Assembly: GCA_046735355.1 (NCBI GenBank)
Contig: JBKPTC010000031.1
Coordinates: 1 to 64,000 of the forward strand
Source of the DNA: DATAEU01 sp046735355
GTDB taxonomy: Bacteria > Actinomycetota > UBA4738 > HRBIN12
DNA: 64,000 bases
Reading direction: 5' to 3'
In this document: piece after piece, positions 60,429-64,000 of the stretch
How the letters are laid out: each line of letters opens with the position of its first letter
Position numbering within the stretch: the stretch's first letter is position 1
Program-made: the position numbers and the translations under genes
Notes under the pieces: generated by a model
Databases searched by the model: none
What the model saw: only the letters and a program-made list of their open reading frames with translations
What the model was told of the DNA's origin: nothing

Positions 60429-61814
60429 GTGCTCGATCGAGATCTGGCCTCCGAAGTCCTCCGCGCCGCGCGCACGCGCGGCGGTTCCTTCGCCGAACTG
60501 TTCGTCGAGGAGCGGACCTCGGTCTCGATCCGGCTGGACGACGGCAAGGTCGAGGAGCTCACGACCGGGCTCGACCGGGGGGCCGGCGTCCGCGTCGCGC
60601 GCGGCACCTCGTACGGCTACGCGTTCTCGAACCGCCTCGACCGTGAGGCGCTGCTCCAGGCCGCCGATGCCGCGGCCGCCGCGCTCCAGGGCGACGCGCC
60701 CGGCGACGTCGTCGACCTGCGCGAGCAGACGCCGTCGGTCGTGCATCGGGCCCGCGAGGCGGCCGACTCCGTGCCGGCCGCCGAGAAGGTCGCCTGGCTG
60801 CGGGAGGCGGACGACACCGCGCGCGCGTTCGGCGACGAGGTCCGGCAGGTCACCGCGAGCTACGGCGACTCCCTGCAGCGCGTCCTGATCGCGACGAGCG
60901 ACGGACGCTTCGTGCAGGAGGAGCGGCCGAGGATCCGCCTCGTCGTGCAGGTCGTCGCCGCGCGGGGCGACGTCATCCAGACCGGCTTCCACGGTCCGGC
61001 CGCGCTCGCCGGCGTGGAGTTCGTCCGCGCGAACCCGCCGTCCGAGGTCGCCACCGTGGCCGCGCGGCGAGCCGTGACGATGCTCGACTCCGGACCGGCG
61101 CCCGCCGGCGAGATGCCGGTCGTCCTGGCTCCGGGCATGGGCGGCGTGCTGTTCCACGAGGCGGTCGGCCATCCGCTCGAGGCCGACATCGTCGACAAGG
61201 AGGCGAGCGTGTATCGGGGCAAGATCGGCGAGACGGTCGCCTCGACGCTCGTGAACGGGGTCGACGACGCGACGGTGCCGAACGGATGGGGCTCGTTCTC
61301 GTTCGACGACGAGGGAGCGCCGGCGCAGCGAACGGTGCTGTTCGAGGACGGCGTCCTCCGCGGGCTGCTCTACGACCGGCTCCGAGCCGACAAGGACGGC
61401 GTTCCGTCGACGGGCAACGGCCGCCGGCAGTCGTACGCGAGCCCGCCGATCGCGCGCATGACGAACACGTACATCCTGAACGGCGGTGCCAAGCCCGACG
61501 ACATCCTGTCGTCGACCGAGCGCGGCGTGTTCGTCACGGCCCTCGGCGGCGGGCAGACTAACCCCGCGAGCGGCGACTTCGTGTTCGGCGTGTCCGAGGG
61601 CTATCTGATCGACAACGGGAAGGTCGGCAAGCCGGTCCGCGGCGCGAACCTCATCGGCAGGGCGATGGAGGTCATGTCGAGCATCGACGCGGTGGCCGAC
61701 GACTTCGAGTCGTGGCAGGGGGTCTGCGGCAAGGACGGCCAGAGCGTCCCGGTCGACAGCGGTTCGCCGACGCTTCGGATCGCGCGGATGACGGTGGGCG
61801 GGACCGGTGCCTGA
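60429..61814 (+). CDS. tldD: Metalloprotease TldD
   Basis: The protein is 461 aa from GTG 60429. The TldD fold is complete: an N-terminal SSYG-type domain (FVEERTSVSIRLDDGKVEEL), the zinc motif HExxxH in GVLFHEAVGHPLEAD (H243, H247) and the C-terminal SASGG-like PASGDFVFGVSEGYLIDNGK. With PmbA/TldE it forms a heterodimeric protease that trims unfolded peptides, matures microcin-like RiPPs and degrades CcdA in known cases. Its stop overlaps the start of the next gene by 8 bases (61807-61814). No RiPP precursor is visible in this window. Confidence 0.93.
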   Translation: MLDRDLASEVLRAARTRGGSFAELFVEERTSVSIRLDDGKVEELTTGLDRGAGVRVARGTSYGYAFSNRLDREALLQAADAAAAALQGDAPGDVVDLREQTPSVVHRAREAADSVPAAEKVAWLREADDTARAFGDEVRQVTASYGDSLQRVLIATSDGRFVQEERPRIRLVVQVVAARGDVIQTGFHGPAALAGVEFVRANPPSEVATVAARRAVTMLDSGPAPAGEMPVVLAPGMGGVLFHEAVGHPLEADIVDKEASVYRGKIGETVASTLVNGVDDATVPNGWGSFSFDDEGAPAQRTVLFEDGVLRGLLYDRLRADKDGVPSTGNGRRQSYASPPIARMTNTYILNGGAKPDDILSSTERGVFVTALGGGQTNPASGDFVFGVSEGYLIDNGKVGKPVRGANLIGRAMEVMSSIDAVADDFESWQGVCGKDGQSVPVDSGSPTLRIARMTVGGTGA

Positions 61815-63144
61815 TCTCGGCGAGTTGGTGCGTGCGGCCGTCGAGGGGGCCCAGGGCGACGAGGCGGTCGAGGCGTACGCCGAGGAATCGCGCCACACCG
61901 AGGTGCGTGCGCATCGCGCCGAGGTCGAGGGGCTCGAGTTCTCCGAGGCGCGCGGGGTCGGCGTCCGGCTGATCGCGGGCGGACGCCTCGGGTATGCGTA
62001 CGCGGCCGACCCGTCCGTCGACGAGGTCAGGCGAACCGTCGCACGCGCGAGGGAGAACGCGGGGTTCGCGACCGAGGACGAGCACAACGTCCTCGCGACC
62101 GGCGAGCGCGCCGAGCCGTTGCCGTCGCTGTTCCGCGAATCGCTCGCGTCGACGGCGACCGACCGGAAGGTCGAGATCGCGCTGGAGCTCGAGCGGCTCG
62201 CGACCTCGTCAGACGAGCGCGTCCGCAAGGTCGACCACACCGAGGTTGGCGACGCGGTGTCGCGCGTGGCGATCGCCTCGACGTCGGGCGTCGACGCCGA
62301 GTACGCGCGGACCGATTGCTGGGCCGTCGTGGAGGCGCTCGCCGAGGACGGCGAGGAGACGCAGGCGGGCTGGTCGTTCCGCGTCGGCCGGGACCTCGAC
62401 GAGCTCGGCTGGCGCGACGTCGCCGCCGAGGCGGTCGAGCGCGCCGCCCGGATGCTCGGCGCCACGAAGCCGAACTCCGAGAAGGTCCCCGTCGTCCTCG
62501 ATCCGTTCGCGGCCTCCAGCTTCCTCGGCGTGCTGGCGGGCGCGTTGTCGGCCGAGGCGGTCCAGAAGGGACGATCGCTGTTCGCGCAGCTCGTCGGCGA
62601 GCGCGTCGGGTCCGAGCTTTTCACGCTCGTCGACGACGGCCGCCTGCTCGACGGTCCCGCGGCGGCACCGTTCGACGACGAGGGCGTGCCGACCGGACGG
62701 ACGGAGCTGTTCTCGGGGGGAGTCCTGCGAGGGTTCCTGCACAACAGCTACACAGCGCATCGTGGCGGAACGCGCTCGACCGGCAACGCTCGGCGTGCCG
62801 GCTACAAGAGCGCGCCCGGCGTCGGGACGTCGAACTTCTATCTGCAGGCCGGCGAGACGGCCGTCGAGGAGCTGTTCGAGCGGGCGGACGGCGGCGTCCT
62901 CATCCAGGACGTGTCGGGGGTCCACTCGGGCGCGAACCCCATCAGCGGCGAGTTCAGCGTAGGCGCGACCGGCCTTCGGATCCGCGACGGGTCGCCCGGG
63001 GAGCCGCTGCGCGAGATGACGGTCGCGAGCACGCTGCCCGAGATGCTCGCCGGCATCGCCGCCGTCGGGAACGACCTTCGCTTCTTCACCTCTGTCGGCG
63101 TTCCGACCGTCCTCGTCGCCGAGATGACGGTCGCCGGCGTCTGA
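61807..63144 (+). CDS. pmbA: TldD/PmbA family protein (TldE-like partner)
   Basis: The protein is 445 aa from GTG 61807. Homologous to TldD but without HExxxH: the matching region reads VVLDPFAASSFLGVLAGALS, as expected for the catalytically inert partner. Conserved PmbA features are EGLEFSEARGVGVRLIAGGR, the ENAGFATEDEHN segment and the C-terminal GEFSVGATGLRIRDG. It heterodimerises with TldD to form the active protease cage. The 8-base overlap with tldD supports co-translation. Confidence 0.9.
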   Translation: MPDLGELVRAAVEGAQGDEAVEAYAEESRHTEVRAHRAEVEGLEFSEARGVGVRLIAGGRLGYAYAADPSVDEVRRTVARARENAGFATEDEHNVLATGERAEPLPSLFRESLASTATDRKVEIALELERLATSSDERVRKVDHTEVGDAVSRVAIASTSGVDAEYARTDCWAVVEALAEDGEETQAGWSFRVGRDLDELGWRDVAAEAVERAARMLGATKPNSEKVPVVLDPFAASSFLGVLAGALSAEAVQKGRSLFAQLVGERVGSELFTLVDDGRLLDGPAAAPFDDEGVPTGRTELFSGGVLRGFLHNSYTAHRGGTRSTGNARRAGYKSAPGVGTSNFYLQAGETAVEELFERADGGVLIQDVSGVHSGANPISGEFSVGATGLRIRDGSPGEPLREMTVASTLPEMLAGIAAVGNDLRFFTSVGVPTVLVAEMTVAGV

Positions 63145-63241
63145 CGCTCTCGCGTCCCCCGAACGGACCCACCGGTTCGGCCGATTGCCGCGGCCGGTTC
63201 GTCGGCGCACCCTTGCCGCACTTCCTCGTCGCGAGGCTTCG

Positions 63242-63865
63242 ATGTCCGTTCACAGCATGCCCGACACCGTTCGGGAGGCGATCGAGCCCGGCGAGCCGCT
63301 GCTCGTATACCGGCCGCGAGCCTCGGTCGTCGTGTCCGCCTCGGCGCTGTCCATCCTGCTGGGGATCCTCGCCGGAGCCGGGATCGCGGTCGCCGTCGGT
63401 TCGGCCGACGAGACCGTGGTCACCGCCGCGCTCCTGGAGGTGCTCCTCGTCGTTCCGTTCGCCGTCCTGCTGTGGCGACAGTCGCGCGTGCGGCTGGACG
63501 TCGGCGCGTCGTCGATCCGCGCGGTGAACTATTTCTCGTCGTTCGTCCTGGACTGGCGCGAGATCGCCCGGTTCGAGCCGGGGCGCTCGTCGATCGGCAT
63601 CGTCGCCGAGCTTCGCGACGGTTCGAGCGTTCGGCTGAGCGCCGTCCAGCGGCCGAGGTTCGCATCGTGGCTCGGGTCGCCCACCGAGGCGGACGCCGCC
63701 GTCCACGAGCTCAACCGGTGGCTGTACCGCCTGCGGTGGGAGACGACGTCCCGTCGCGCCTCACAGGCCGCCCGCCGGACGGATCCCGAGCGCGATGACC
63801 GCGAAGACCAACGCCGCGATCGCGAGCCGGTACCACATGAAGATCGCGAAGTCTCGCCGTCGTAG
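63242..63865 (+). CDS. PH-domain-like membrane protein, unknown function
   Basis: The protein is 207 aa from ATG 63242. An N-terminal region of about 28 residues (EPGEPLLVYRPRASV) precedes two helices (about 29-50 and 60-78). A beta-rich pleckstrin-like domain follows: VRLDVGASSIRAVNYFSSFV, DWREIARFEPGRSSIGIVAE, SSVRLSAVQRPRFASWLG. The end (RRTDPERDDREDQRRDREP) is charged and low-complexity. Its last 105 bases overlap the facing uppP gene. Bacterial PH proteins are poorly characterised. Confidence 0.65.
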   Translation: MSVHSMPDTVREAIEPGEPLLVYRPRASVVVSASALSILLGILAGAGIAVAVGSADETVVTAALLEVLLVVPFAVLLWRQSRVRLDVGASSIRAVNYFSSFVLDWREIARFEPGRSSIGIVAELRDGSSVRLSAVQRPRFASWLGSPTEADAAVHELNRWLYRLRWETTSRRASQAARRTDPERDDREDQRRDREPVPHEDREVSPS

Positions 63866-64000
63866 GTAGCCGAGCAGGAACCAGATCACCAGGAACCCGC
63901 TGACCGCGCTCGCGACCATCCCCCACAGGAACGGCGCCGCCATCCCCGTCGGCATCCCGTTCCGCACGAGATCGAGCCCCTTGAACACACCCGCGCCGGC
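63761..64000 (-). CDS. uppP: Undecaprenyl-diphosphatase UppP, C-terminal part (runs off right edge)
   Basis: The minus strand is open from the right edge (64000) to a stop at 63761, 79 residues. The visible end, GAGVFKGLDLVRNG, then GMVASAVSGFLVIWFLLGYL, then RRRDFAIFMWYRLAIAALVF, matches the last two helices of BacA/UppP (SGYLAIKFLLRYLR-x-H-x-F-x-x-FVWYRI). UppP recycles undecaprenyl phosphate by removing a phosphate from the diphosphate outside the membrane. The PGS-TS-R catalytic motif would be off the window. Confidence 0.8.
   Translation of the reverse strand, partial: AGAGVFKGLDLVRNGMPTGMAAPFLWGMVASAVSGFLVIWFLLGYLRRRDFAIFMWYRLAIAALVFAVIALGIRPAGGL

Overview
This is a high-GC bacterial chromosome segment. 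The gene set suggests a soil or freshwater Actinomycetota, with a GC-rich Chloroflexota relative as the alternative. The pointers are a BTAD/AAA/TPR regulator, ECF sigma plus anti-sigma-like pairs, a two-gene LigD-type end-joining set, a baeRF (Rv2629-like) protein, an MptB-like mannosyltransferase, group II truncated haemoglobin and TldD/PmbA. No rRNA or ribosomal-protein marker lies in the window, so the phylum is an inference.

Layout. (1) 1-13.5 kb is a worn accessory zone. It starts with the 5' part of a membrane sensor kinase running off the left edge. Small intact genes follow (cupin, two STAS-like proteins, matrixin-type protease, MgtC-like protein, UDG-like protein, penicillin-binding-type lipoprotein, ECF sigma/anti-sigma pair). 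Among them lie broken genes: an AbiV-like gene with two frameshifts, a small membrane protein, a CPBP protease-like fragment, an acyltransferase-3 gene with one frameshift, and two TolB/PD40 scraps. (2) 13.6-17.5 kb is a single 1292-aa multidomain regulator. (3) 18.1-38.8 kb looks like a carbohydrate island. Its right end is an intact tRNA-Arg(CCT) gene and its left end a partial copy of that tRNA's 3' half in the same orientation, as site-specific integration into a tRNA 3' end would leave. (4) 39-47 kb carries a secreted propeller-like protein, an aminotransferase, a second sigma/anti-sigma pair, a phosphotransferase relic, a DDAH-like hydrolase next to a truncated haemoglobin, a second GH43 gene and a baeRF protein. 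(5) 47-64 kb is ordinary, tightly packed chromosome: MFS transporter, glucan phosphorylase, LigD-type polymerase and ligase, RlmN, AI-2E transporter, metallophosphoesterase, two polytopic membrane proteins, TldD/PmbA, a PH-domain protein and the 3' part of UppP at the right edge.

Within the island a rightward run (18.36-27.97 kb) encodes two MDR dehydrogenases, a Gfo/Idh/MocA oxidoreductase, a GH1-like glycosidase, galactokinase, a sugar-binding lipoprotein, two MalF/MalG-type permeases and a TIM-barrel isomerase. A leftward run (35.47-28.0 kb) encodes a GH43 protein, an NAD-dependent epimerase, an aldo/keto reductase, a GH2 glycosidase, a methyltransferase and a second TIM-barrel isomerase. 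A MalK/MsmK-type ATPase (35.64 kb) probably energises the permeases. Together this reads as uptake and oxidative/hydrolytic breakdown of a galactoside- or arabinoside-type sugar. The substrate is not known, and no galT, transcriptional regulator or integrase is visible inside the island.
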